Of a stretch of 64,000 nt of DNA, positions 11,303 to 19,422 are shown in pieces. How positions within the stretch are numbered: the first letter of the stretch is position 1; the number at the start of each line of letters is the position of its first letter. Source of the stretch: Acidobacteria bacterium RIFCSPLOWO2_12_FULL_66_21 (GTDB lineage Bacteria > Acidobacteriota > Vicinamibacteria > Vicinamibacterales > 2-12-FULL-66-21); assembly GCA_001767455.1 (NCBI GenBank), contig MELC01000058.1:30548-94547 (forward strand). Direction: 5' to 3'. Under the pieces are notes generated by a model. The model did no database searches. It saw only the letters and a list, made by a program, of their open reading frames with translations, and had not been told where the DNA came from. The translations under genes and the position numbers were made by a program.

Positions 11303-11348
11303 CCGCCGTTGTCGCACGGCGGATGGAGGGTTCAGGATTCTCTACTGA
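11303..11348 (+). pseudogene. Duplicate of the sialidase gene 3' end
   Basis: The sequence from GCCGTTGTCGCACGG to TTCTCTACTGA matches, with a one-base length difference and several substitutions, the last 45 bp of the gene ending at 10949 (its C-terminus AAVVARPDGGFRILY). The length difference shifts the frame. It is the scar of a former tandem paralogue; the antitoxin gene now fills the space between the two ends. Confidence 0.55.
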
Positions 11349-11959
11349 CGCGGTCGAACCGCAAAGTAGTGGCGCCTGAGGAGGCGTTCGGCCCCAAGGC
11401 TGCCAGCGTAGAACCCGGCGACTATCAGGAACGACTCGGCCGCGTCCAGGGGACCGCGGATTGGATCGGCCAGCCACACGTCGACATATCCTCTAATCAC
11501 CACCCAGTACGCCAGCCACAGAAGAAAGAACGCGCTGAAGGTTGCCCGGAGGACCGGTCCGCGCCCGCTCGACACGGAACCCATCGTGAACCCGACGATC
11601 CCGCTGACGGTCACCTCGAACACGGCCCGCAGTGTCCATCCGAGCCCCACCATTCGAGGAGCCGAGGCCAATTCCAGTTGCAGCCAGTGAAAGAACGGCC
11701 GGGCGGTCAGCCGAATGACGGCAACGGAGAGCGCTGCCGCGCCAACTGTCGAGATGAGTCTCGGGCGCGCCATGAGGCTGCGCACGTTGCGGAAGACCTC
11801 ACGTGTGTACCAAGCGCGCGCGTGACGCGGCCCGAGCCGCCGCACGCGCTGGTGAAACTCCTCGATTAGGTCTCCGTGGATCTGCGTGAAGTCAGGCTCG
11901 CCTGAAAACAGGGTCAAGAGCAATGATGCGGTCCTGGGCGGCTTGACGGAATCAGGCAT
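11342..11959 (-). CDS. Permease prefix domain 2-type membrane protein
   Basis: This 205-residue protein begins with the PPRTASLLLTLFSGEPDF-type segment and the GDLIEEFHQR motif typical of permease prefix domain 2, which precedes ADOP (acidobacterial duplicated orphan permease) proteins. It then has about four membrane helices. It starts 8 nt inside the end of the PadR gene, so the two are translationally coupled. In related clusters the prefix domain is fused to a full MacB-like permease; here it is free-standing. A role as a partner or regulator of the adjacent permease is inferred from position only. Confidence 0.65.
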   Translation of the reverse strand: MPDSVKPPRTASLLLTLFSGEPDFTQIHGDLIEEFHQRVRRLGPRHARAWYTREVFRNVRSLMARPRLISTVGAAALSVAVIRLTARPFFHWLQLELASAPRMVGLGWTLRAVFEVTVSGIVGFTMGSVSSGRGPVLRATFSAFFLLWLAYWVVIRGYVDVWLADPIRGPLDAAESFLIVAGFYAGSLGAERLLRRHYFAVRPRQ

Positions 11960-12290
11960 GACCCTTCCCTTCCTTCATGTTCAATCCCGTCGATAACCCC
12001 TGCACCGCGCGCTGCGCATCGTTGAACGCGCGCAATCCCGCCGCGGTCACCCGATAGAAGCGCTTCGCCCTGCCGCCGCGTTCGGCCGTCGGCTCTCCCA
12101 GCCAGGATTCGACAAAGCCCTTGCGCTCGAGCCGCTCGAGCGCCGTGTAGATGGCGCCGCTCGCGACGTCCCTGTGCGCACGGTCCAGGAGTTCCTGACG
12201 AATGGACAAGCCGTAGGCCCCCTCCCGCAGCCGCACCACGGCCAGCAGCAGCAGAGATTCGAACCCCCCTAAGAGCCGCCTCCCGGTCAT
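11952..12290 (-). CDS. PadR-family transcriptional regulator
   Basis: This 112-residue protein has the PadR winged helix: LLLLAVVRLREGAYGLSI, then the recognition helix GAIYTALERLERKGFVES and a wing ending in KRFYRVTAAGLRAF. A short C-terminal dimer helix follows. PadR proteins usually repress their own and neighbouring permease genes. The promoter upstream is near-consensus with a palindrome over the -10, supporting autorepression. No Shine-Dalgarno is visible and the predicted transcription start is only 1-2 nt before the ATG, so the mRNA is probably leaderless. Confidence 0.88.
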   Translation of the reverse strand: MTGRRLLGGFESLLLLAVVRLREGAYGLSIRQELLDRAHRDVASGAIYTALERLERKGFVESWLGEPTAERGGRAKRFYRVTAAGLRAFNDAQRAVQGLSTGLNMKEGKGHA

Positions 12291-12294
12291 TTGT

Positions 12295-12328
12295 AATGCA
12301 TTGTAGTTTTAATCGAGAGCCAAGTCAA
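12295..12328 (-). promoter_or_regulatory. padR promoter with palindromic operator
   Basis: On the minus strand a -35 TTGACT (12328-12323) is separated by exactly 17 bp from a -10 TACAAT (12305-12300). The palindrome AATGCATT (12295-12302) overlaps the -10. The predicted start of transcription falls next to the ATG at 12290. Confidence 0.75.
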
Positions 12329-12361
12329 GATGCCGCGCGAATCGGTTGGCGCCGCCAGCGC

Positions 12362-14313
12362 TCAGTTCTTCAACAGGACCTTCGGGTCGATGCGTGAGGC
12401 CTGGTGCGCGGGATGCCACGACGCCAGCAGCGCGGTGACCGTGATGACGAGGGCGACCAGCGCGAGCGTCGCAGGGTCGGTGGCGCTGACGCCGAACAAC
12501 TGCGACTGCGCCCAGCGTGAGACGGCAACCGCGCCGCCGATCCCGATCGCGGCGCCTGGCAGCGCAAGTCGAAGCGACGACTCCAGGACCATACGGTTAA
12601 TCCGCCGGCCGTCGGCGCCGAGCGCCATCCGAATCCCGATTTCGCGCGCGCGATTCGCCACCAGGAATGCCATCAGCCCGTAGATGCCGGCCGCCGCAAC
12701 GATGAACGCGAGCAGGCCGAAGCCGGTGATCACACGTGTGGCAAGGAGGCGATCGGCGAACTCGGTCGCGTACTGGTCGTCGGCGAACTCGACCTTCAGG
12801 ATGTTGCGCTGGTCGACCGCCCGGACGGTCTGGTAGAGGTCGGCAGCGCGCGAACGCGAATCGACGCGCGCCGTCACGGTGAGAAACCCGTACGACGGCC
12901 CGCCGAAACTGCTGCGCGGCGTGGGAGTCGCGGACGCGATCGGCCGTGGCGGGGGCGGCTGCCGCAACGAGTACTTCTGAACGTCCTCACGTAGAGGACA
13001 CTGCCCACGAGCAGCATCACCGCCAGGCCAACTTGCGCCACTGTGAGCGCCCGGCGGCCCACCGCTCCGCCGCGCCCGCCGGCGCCCGACTGGCCTTCCA
13101 TCTTGAGCAGATCCAGCAGGTCGGCGCGCCAGACGAATGCCACGACGGGCAGCCACGCGAGGATCCACGTCAGTCCGGCGAAGACGGCCATGAACAGGAG
13201 AGCTCGTTGATCCAGATCAATCGGATTCGGACTGCCCGTGAGCGACCGTGGCAGCTGACGCACGAGCACGCCGGTGCCCAGATTCGCGAGCACGCCGGCC
13301 ACAGAGGCGGCCGCGCCTACCAGGCAAATACCCTCGGCCAGCGCCGTTCGGACGAGCGCGGCTCGAGGGGCGCCGACCGCAAGCTGAATCGCGCAGGTCT
13401 TCGCACGGCCGAGCGCGCCGGCCAGTTCGAGGCTCGCCGTGTTCGCGCACGCGATCAGGAGCAGGGTCAGAGCGGCGCCGACGAGGACGAACAGCATCCG
13501 GCGCTGTTCCGCGACGGCCCGTGCGCTTCTGAGCGGCACCGGCACGGCAACGACGCCGGGCCGTGCGCCCGCCGCCGCGAGCACCGCCGCGCTTCGAAGC
13601 GGCATCACTTGTGAGAGCTGCTCCCACGAGACGCCCGGCGCGATGCGCGCGATGAGCGAGATCCCGAAGTTGCGCGCGAGCGGCCCCCGGGGATCGAACA
13701 CGCGCCAGATGCGCTGACTGCCGTCGGGAAAGCGGAAGGACGCGGGCATGACGCCCACAACGAAAAGCGGTTCCGCGGTCGTCTCGATCGTCCGGCCGAC
13801 CGCGATGGAGGGATCGCCGAAACGCTGCCTGGCGATCGACTCCGAGATCAGCACCGCCTGGACGTCCGTCTGCCGCTCGTCGCCGGCGACGAAGCCGCGG
13901 CCCCAGCGGGGACGGACGCCGAGCATCTCGATCAGGCCAACGGTGATGTCGGCGGCGGGCACGAGTTCCGGCTCGCCGCTCCCGCTCAGAAAAATGACTT
14001 TGTAGAGGTGGCCGTGGACGCCCGTGAAGAGATCGGTCTGTTTTCGCCATTCGTCCAGGACGGCTGATGACCCGAATCCCCCGCCGGGCCGCCCCGTTCC
14101 TGCGTCCCGCGTCTCGAAGTTGATGAGACGGTCCGCGTTCGGATAGGACACGCGCCTGAAGACGAGCGAGTCCGCAGCCGAGAAGACGATCGTGTTGGCG
14201 GCCAGCCCGACGGCAAGCAGGGCGACGGTCAGCCCGGCGCGCCATCCTCGCGCGCGCACGTTGCGCCATGCCCAGTGCAGCTCCGTCCCCCATCCCTCGA
14301 CCAGCCGGCCCAT
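12362..14313 (-). pseudogene. ADOP-type ABC permease with internal deletion and frameshift
   Basis: The first 448 residues (from 14313) show a normal ADOP start: a membrane anchor, a MacB-type periplasmic domain, a first FtsX domain (about 275-395) and the linking helix RALTVAQVGLAVMLLV, ending in LYVRTF. At about 12980 the frame breaks. A second frame, running to 12362, then carries only the tail of the second periplasmic domain (SYGFLTVTARVDSR onward) and an intact second FtsX domain ending ASRIDPKVLLKN. About 170 residues of the second periplasmic domain are missing. The intact family is about 800 residues with duplicated halves. Loss of sequence plus frame change argues for a real pseudogene. 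Confidence 0.8.
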
Positions 14314-14412
14314 GACGACCTCCGCAGACGCGTATTATGCCCTTGTGACGGCGCGACCGCGGCCATCGTTGGACTAATCGGATGAGCAGCATCTGTGAAG
14401 CCCCCCGGTCTG

Positions 14413-14441
14413 TTGACATAGCCAAGTATTCTGGCTAAGTT
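14413..14441 (+). promoter_or_regulatory. Promoter and operator of the Phd/PIN module
   Basis: A consensus -35 TTGACA (14413-14418), a 17-bp spacer and a -10 TAAGTT (14436-14441) precede the antitoxin GTG at 14449. A perfect inverted repeat, TAGCCA-N7-TGGCTA (14419-14437), fills the spacer and is a likely binding site for the antitoxin. The predicted transcript starts at or next to the GTG, so it is probably leaderless. Confidence 0.7.
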
Positions 14442-14448
14442 AGATCCT

Positions 14449-14691
14449 GTGAAACGCGTGAAGATTGGCCAGTTCCGCGACCGGGCGAGCGAGCTCATTC
14501 GACGCGCGGCCGGCGGAGAGACCGTCGTCATTCTCAACCGCGATCGTGAAGTGGCGAAGATCGTGCCGATCACCGCCGAGACCAACCGCGCGGCGGGCCT
14601 GGTCGGCTGCCTCGCCGGCACCGCGGACGTCCGGGGAGACATCGAGGCGCCGATCGCGACCTCCGGTGCGTGGTTTCGGAAGCTTCCGTGA
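14449..14691 (+). CDS. Phd/YefM-type antitoxin
   Basis: This 80-residue protein has the Phd N-terminal fold: KIGQFRDRASELIRRAAGGETVVILNRDREVAKIVPI. It starts with GTG at 14449 and has a disordered C-terminus that would wrap the toxin. Phd antitoxins bind operator palindromes through the N-terminal domain and neutralise the toxin with the tail. The gene ends with a 4-nt GTGA overlap into the PIN-domain toxin. No Shine-Dalgarno is visible, which fits a leaderless mRNA. Confidence 0.85.
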   Translation: MKRVKIGQFRDRASELIRRAAGGETVVILNRDREVAKIVPITAETNRAAGLVGCLAGTADVRGDIEAPIATSGAWFRKLP

Positions 14692-15095
14692 AATACCTGC
14701 TGGACACGCAGGCGTGGATCTGGTCCGTGCTCGACCATCCGCGGCTGAGCCGGCGCGCCCGCACGGCGTTGCGGACGATCGCCGCGCAGGAGCGTGTCGG
14801 CATTGCCGCGATCTCGTTGAAAGAAGCCGCCTGGCACCTCGCCCACGGGCGAATCGTGGTGAACGAGGATTTCGGACCGTGGCCGCTGTGGCTGCGACAG
14901 GCGGCCTCATCGCCGCAGCTTGACGTGCTTCCGCTCACCGCCGATGTGGCGATCGAGTCAGCGCACCTTGGCGACACGTTCCCGCCCGACCCGGCCGATT
15001 GCCTGATTGCGGCCACCGCGCGCGTCCACGACCTGACCCTCATCACCTCCGACCGGTTTATCCGCAAGAGCGGCGCGGTACGTACGCTCTGGTAA
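14688..15095 (+). CDS. PIN-domain toxin (VapC-like)
   Basis: The GTG at 14688, overlapping the antitoxin stop, is preferred over an ATG 18 nt upstream because of the coupling; it gives 135 residues. PIN-fold acidic residues are visible: LLDTQAWIW at the N-terminus, ISLKEAAW in the middle, then DPADCLIAATA and ITSDRFI towards the C-terminus. VapC-type proteins are Mg2+-dependent RNases that cut tRNA or rRNA when released from the antitoxin. All parts look intact, so this pair is probably functional. Confidence 0.87.
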   Translation: MKYLLDTQAWIWSVLDHPRLSRRARTALRTIAAQERVGIAAISLKEAAWHLAHGRIVVNEDFGPWPLWLRQAASSPQLDVLPLTADVAIESAHLGDTFPPDPADCLIAATARVHDLTLITSDRFIRKSGAVRTLW

Positions 15096-15134
15096 CACGC
15101 CGCCTTGGCGTTCGAACACGAAATGAGCAGCGCG

Positions 15135-16784
15135 CTACCGTCGCGTCCGTCCTCGTGCTCTCGGCGTTGCGCCGTGGGCGCCGCCCCAGTGCGCGAGGAA
15201 CTGCGTGATGAACCCGTGCTCATCCGCCGGGCCAACGGCCAGCGGCGCCAGCGCGAGCGCCACGGTCAGCGCGATGTGATAGCCCGAGGACCGTGAGGCC
15301 ATGGCCCGCACGTAGGCCGGATGCGCCTCGTTGATCCAGATGGTGCTTTCCATCAGGCGCCCGAGTTCGGTGTCGGCCGGGCGCGATTCGAACTGCACGA
15401 GCAATCCGTACCGGGCGGGACGGCGGCGACCCGCGATCGTCGCGAGCGTGCCGATGATGGCCGGCGGCCTGGCGCCCTCGCCATCGCTCCCGCCGGACGC
15501 GGGCGGCGCGGGCCTTTCCGAGGGTCCGCGTTGACCTTCGGGTGGTGATTCCGTCAGATCCTCCGCCGGCGAGACCTCTTCAACGGCCGGCTCGCCGCTC
15601 CCCGGCGGGGGCGGCGCGGACGGACGCTCCCCGTCCTCGTCGCCCGAAACATCCGCGAAGAGCGGCGCAGGCACCCGCTCGCTGCCACGCCCCGGAAGTG
15701 GCAGACGCTTCTGCCCGCCGGGACGCCGATCGACGAGCGTCCGGAGCAGCGGGAACTCCTCGGCGAGATCCTCGAGCACGCGCTCGAGATCGCGCTCGAG
15801 CCGCACGCTGCGCGCCCGCGGCTCAGCGTCGCGTGCGTCCCCCCACACGTCCAGTTGGCGCGAGACGACTTCCTGGATCGCCTTGCGGTACGCGAGATAC
15901 ATCGCGCCGCGCGGGCCGGACCGGACGAAGTCGTTCTTGCTGAGCGTCAGGCAGGAGGCCAGATCGGGCGCCTCGATGAGCCCGCCGACCCGCGGGCTGG
16001 ATGCCGGCGTCACGCCGAGCCAGTCCCACCCGCGCTTGATCACCTTGCCGAAGGTGCTGATGGCAATCCCCTGACGATCCTCGGGCAGCGGCAGACGGTA
16101 CCGCTCGAGCACCGCGACGGCCGAGGGCAACCGCTTGCGCCCGAGGCGGATGGGAATCGTGACGCGCTCGCGATCCGAGATCGCGGCGCGCGCGAGTGCC
16201 CGCCCGTCCACGGCGAACACGATGCCCTGCGAATAATGCCGGCGCAGGAGGCTGTCGAAAGCGGAATCGAGCAACGGCTCGAAATGGCGCCGGAGGGCCT
16301 CTTCGAGGTACCCGGCGTCGAGCAGGGGCGACAGCGGATTGCCGAGGCGAAGCCGTACGGCTGTGCCGCGCGGCCCGGTCAGGCCGGGCGGCGCGATCCA
16401 CTTCCAGGGCGCCCGGTAGCGCGTCGCGAGACGCCAGGCGGTCGCCACGTGGCTGGCGCCGCGGCGCGTTTCCGTGATGACCTCATCCGCCACGAGCAAC
16501 CCCAGCTTGATCCCGACGCCGGCAAACCCGATCCCCTCGCCGCGCGACTTCGTGCTCGCCGCCACGTCGTGATACCGCGCCAGCTCCCGCCGTTGCATCC
16601 CGCGCCCGTCGTCGACGACGGTGATCGTCGCGGCCGCCGGATCGGGCCGGAGCTCGATGCGCGTGGCGCCGGAGTCCAGCGCGTTGGCCGCGATTTCGGT
16701 CAGGATGGTCTCTTCGAGCGCGCCGGTGTACGCGTCGCGGAGGTCTTCGAGCAGGTGCTGGAGGTCGACGCGCGTTTCGCCCAT
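15135..16784 (-). CDS. GHKL-type ATPase of unknown function
   Basis: This 549-residue protein has an N-terminal Bergerat-fold ATPase like Hsp90, MutL and gyrase B: N-box EIAANALD (30-37), G1 box DDGRGM (58-63) and G2 box GVGIKLG (89-95). A second alpha/beta region follows to about 330. A Pro/Glu/Ser-rich linker (about 385-450) then leads to a small conserved C-terminal domain containing FESRPADTELGRLMES and IWINEAHPAYVRA. There is no HisKA, receiver or DNA-binding domain. The layout recalls the ATPases of uncharacterised Hsp90- or MORC-like systems, but no function can be assigned. It stands alone, with no obvious operon partner. Confidence 0.7.
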   Translation of the reverse strand: MGETRVDLQHLLEDLRDAYTGALEETILTEIAANALDSGATRIELRPDPAAATITVVDDGRGMQRRELARYHDVAASTKSRGEGIGFAGVGIKLGLLVADEVITETRRGASHVATAWRLATRYRAPWKWIAPPGLTGPRGTAVRLRLGNPLSPLLDAGYLEEALRRHFEPLLDSAFDSLLRRHYSQGIVFAVDGRALARAAISDRERVTIPIRLGRKRLPSAVAVLERYRLPLPEDRQGIAISTFGKVIKRGWDWLGVTPASSPRVGGLIEAPDLASCLTLSKNDFVRSGPRGAMYLAYRKAIQEVVSRQLDVWGDARDAEPRARSVRLERDLERVLEDLAEEFPLLRTLVDRRPGGQKRLPLPGRGSERVPAPLFADVSGDEDGERPSAPPPPGSGEPAVEEVSPAEDLTESPPEGQRGPSERPAPPASGGSDGEGARPPAIIGTLATIAGRRRPARYGLLVQFESRPADTELGRLMESTIWINEAHPAYVRAMASRSSGYHIALTVALALAPLAVGPADEHGFITQFLAHWGGAHGATPRARGRTRR

Positions 16785-16893
16785 CGCGGCATCTTAATGC
16801 ACTCTCACCCGTCGGGGCCCCGAATGGGGTAATGTCGTCGCATCTGTTCGCGCTGGCGTGGCGCTTCTTCACGATCGGGCATTCCCGCGAGAA

Positions 16894-17080
16894 CACTCAC
16901 GCGGAGGTACGAAGATCGCGGAGACGCACGGAGGCGTAGCCGGTCCCGCCGCGCTTCGCGCGGTGAGGCCAGAGGCTGCCTCGGCCGGCGCGGGACCGGC
17001 TGCGTCACCGTGCGGTCCCAGCTGCGAATCACCGAATCGCCTCCGCGCGTCTCCGTGTCTTCCGCGACTCCGTGTGAGCG
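16894..17080. repeat. MITE-like nested inverted repeat (187 bp)
   Basis: Outer imperfect arms of about 43 bp (16894-16936 and 17038-17080, rich in CGGAGACGCACGGAGG) face each other. A second perfect 12-bp pair, AGCCGGTCCCGC and its complement, lies inside at 16938-16949 and 16990-17001. The whole could fold into one long hairpin. CGGAGACACGGAGA-like fragments recur near 25270. There is no gene in 16785-17097, and the element fills most of it. Confidence 0.6.
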
Positions 17081-17097
17081 GTGTCCCGTGCTCTCTC

Positions 17098-18096
17098 TTA
17101 CACCGCCTCAGCGAGCGTCAGCGCGAAGCGGTCCGCGGGATCGAGCCACTGTGATGTGGTCCGAAAACCCGTGGCCTCGATCATGCGCGCGATCTGCTCC
17201 GGCTCGTACTTGTACGAGCTCTCGGTCCAAATCGCTTCACCCTCGTCGAACCGCAGGTCGAGCTGCGCGGCCCCGACATGCACCTGCTGCGCCGACCGTG
17301 CGACGAGATGCATCTCGACGCGCGACTCAGCGGCGTTCCACACGGCGCGGTGAGCGAACCGCTCCACCGCGAAATCCGCGGCGAGCTCGCGGTTGATCCG
17401 GACGAGCAGATTGCGGTTGAACGCCGCGGTCACGCCCAACGGATCGTCGTAGGCCAGCAGCAGCTCGCGTTCGGGCTTGACGAGGTCGGCGCCGACGAGC
17501 AGCAGGTCTCCCCCCGCCAGGGTGCCGCGCAGGCCGCGCATGAACGCGTCGGCGGCCGGCGGATCGAAGTTGCCGATGTTCGATCCGAGAAACAGGACGA
17601 GCGTCCGCCCCGATCCGGAGATGGCGCGCGTCGCCTCGCGCAGGCCCTCCTCGTACGACAGCCGATGGGCCGACGCTCGCACGCCGTCGAGCGGCGCCAG
17701 GACGCGCGACGAGAGCTCGAGCGCGCTCGCGGACAAATCCACCAGGTGAACGTCCAGCCCGCCCGCTCGGCGGCCGCCCGCCTCCAGGATCGTCTTCAAC
17801 TTCTCGCCGCTGCCCGATCCGAGCTCGACGATGGCGGAGAGCGGATCGAGGTGACGAAGGATCGCGTCGCCGTGCGCCGCCAGGAGGGCGTGCTCACTGC
17901 GCGTGATGCGGTACCACGGCAGCCGGCAGATGGCTTCGAACAGCGCCGAGCCCAGCTCGTCGTAGAAATACCGCGACGGGAGCTGCCGCGGCGTCTGCGT
18001 GAGGTAGTACTGGACGTCGGCTACGAACTGCGCGAGCGAAGCGTCGGCCGCGCTCGGACGGCGCTTCTCGTTCGACCGGTCGGTTCGAATGTCCAT
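17098..18096 (-). CDS. egtD: L-histidine N-alpha-methyltransferase EgtD
   Basis: The ATG at 18096 (332 residues) was chosen because it shares one base with the egtB stop (TGATG); the longer frame is antisense-like and unsupported. The EgtD/DUF2260 fold is clear: SRYFYDELGSALFEAI at the start, the SAM-binding loop ELGSGSGEK at 91-99, LVLFLGSNIGNF and the ADLVKPERELLLAY region, with C-terminal FDEGEAIWTESSYKY that shapes the histidine pocket. It trimethylates histidine to hercynine, the first step of ergothioneine synthesis. It is the last gene of the DUF5996-egtB-egtD operon. Confidence 0.92.
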   Translation of the reverse strand: MDIRTDRSNEKRRPSAADASLAQFVADVQYYLTQTPRQLPSRYFYDELGSALFEAICRLPWYRITRSEHALLAAHGDAILRHLDPLSAIVELGSGSGEKLKTILEAGGRRAGGLDVHLVDLSASALELSSRVLAPLDGVRASAHRLSYEEGLREATRAISGSGRTLVLFLGSNIGNFDPPAADAFMRGLRGTLAGGDLLLVGADLVKPERELLLAYDDPLGVTAAFNRNLLVRINRELAADFAVERFAHRAVWNAAESRVEMHLVARSAQQVHVGAAQLDLRFDEGEAIWTESSYKYEPEQIARMIEATGFRTTSQWLDPADRFALTLAEAV

Positions 18097-19409
18097 CAGC
18101 CGCGATCTTTTGCCAGGCGGAACGACGCGTACACGTACGGATATCGAGGACGGAACCAATTGCGGAAGGTGGGACGCAGCAGCTCGCGCGCGGTCGCGGG
18201 CGAGCCTCCTTTCATCACGACGTGATCGCCGTCGAAGAAATCCGCCGAATACTCCGGGTACGACGCCATCGGGCGGAAGCCGGGAAACGGCGCGAAGGTC
18301 GTGCTCGTCCACTCCCAGCCGTTTCCGACGAGGTCGTCGATGCCCCAGGCGCTTCGGCCGGCCGGATGGCTGCCGGCCGGCTCGGGATCCCAGCTCGAGA
18401 AATCAAATGCCCCGTGGATTGATGCGGGCTCGGCGTCACCCCATGGATGCAGCCGCTCGGCGCCCTCGGGTGTGCCGAACGCGGCGCGCTGAAATTCACC
18501 CTCGCTCGGCAGCCGTGCGCCCCGCCATCGCGCAAAGGCGCTCGCTTCGGCGTAGCTTACGTAGGCGGGCCACGCGAGGGGCAACGGGATCAACTCGAAC
18601 ATGCCGCGCCAGAACCAGTCTCCGTCGTGGAGCTCCCAGAACAGAGGATGTGCGATCCGCTCGCTTCGGGTCCATTCCCAATCCTCAGGACGCCACCACT
18701 CGGGATTCGAGTACCCGCCGGCGTCCACAAACTCGAGGAACACGGCGTTGGTCACGTTGTGACGCTCGATCGAAAAGGCGGGAACGTCCTGCCGGGACTT
18801 CCCGAACTCGTTGTCCCATCCGAACGGGATCGCGCCGCGGTCCACGCCAAGCGTCGCGCAGCCGGCGGCGACGTCAATCCACTCGGCGGCGGGCGCCGAT
18901 CCGTCCACGCGCGGCGCGTAGTCAGGCCGGCGCTTCTGATCGAATGCGAGTCGATGCCACATGTACAGCAGCGTCTCCTGGTGCATCGCCTCGTGCTCAA
19001 GGATGGCGTGGACCGCTTCAGCACCGTCGAGCAGTGGATGGCCGGCGCGACACAGCTCCTCGTGCTCGAGCGCGGCGATCACCGCGCGATCCGCTTCCGC
19101 GGCGAATGCCTGCACCTCGGCCCTGTCGGGCCACTCGTCGCGCGGATTGCGCACCGGCGCTCCGGGCTCCGCCGGATCGATCCCGCGCGCGAACAGGCGC
19201 TCGAGCCGCGCGTCGATGCCGGGGCGCCCGAGCGCGCGCTTGACGAGCGTGTTGAAGCTGAACGCAGGCAGGTGACCCTCGTAGAACACGATGGGATGCC
19301 GCAGCGCGATGGGCTGGCTGTAATACGCGTCCTCGACGAGCAGGTCGAAGATCGCGCGCGATCGCGCGCGGTTGCGGCGGTACCGGGACAGGAAGGCGTC
19401 TCGATCCAT
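18096..19409 (-). CDS. egtB: Hercynine oxygenase EgtB-like (DinB + FGE-sulfatase)
   Basis: This 437-residue protein has an N-terminal DinB_2 domain and a C-terminal formylglycine-enzyme-like domain (from about 175; GGYSNPEWWRPEDW, GNGWEWT, FRLAK at the end). The iron ligands expected from EgtB structures are present: His46 in YEGHL, then His139 and His143 in HEAMHQE. EgtB couples hercynine to a thiol donor with O2. Some acidobacterial members use cysteine rather than gamma-glutamylcysteine, and SenA selenoneine synthases are close relatives, so the donor is uncertain. The ATG at 19409 is preferred to a GTG one codon upstream. It is followed by egtD with a 1-nt overlap. Confidence 0.85.
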   Translation of the reverse strand: MDRDAFLSRYRRNRARSRAIFDLLVEDAYYSQPIALRHPIVFYEGHLPAFSFNTLVKRALGRPGIDARLERLFARGIDPAEPGAPVRNPRDEWPDRAEVQAFAAEADRAVIAALEHEELCRAGHPLLDGAEAVHAILEHEAMHQETLLYMWHRLAFDQKRRPDYAPRVDGSAPAAEWIDVAAGCATLGVDRGAIPFGWDNEFGKSRQDVPAFSIERHNVTNAVFLEFVDAGGYSNPEWWRPEDWEWTRSERIAHPLFWELHDGDWFWRGMFELIPLPLAWPAYVSYAEASAFARWRGARLPSEGEFQRAAFGTPEGAERLHPWGDAEPASIHGAFDFSSWDPEPAGSHPAGRSAWGIDDLVGNGWEWTSTTFAPFPGFRPMASYPEYSADFFDGDHVVMKGGSPATARELLRPTFRNWFRPRYPYVYASFRLAKDRG

Positions 19410-19422
19410 CACGGGCTAGTCC

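Noticed and set aside
18089..19243. Long Arg-rich plus-strand frame over egtB
   Set aside because: Antisense shadow of egtB, whose iron ligands and FGE domain are intact.
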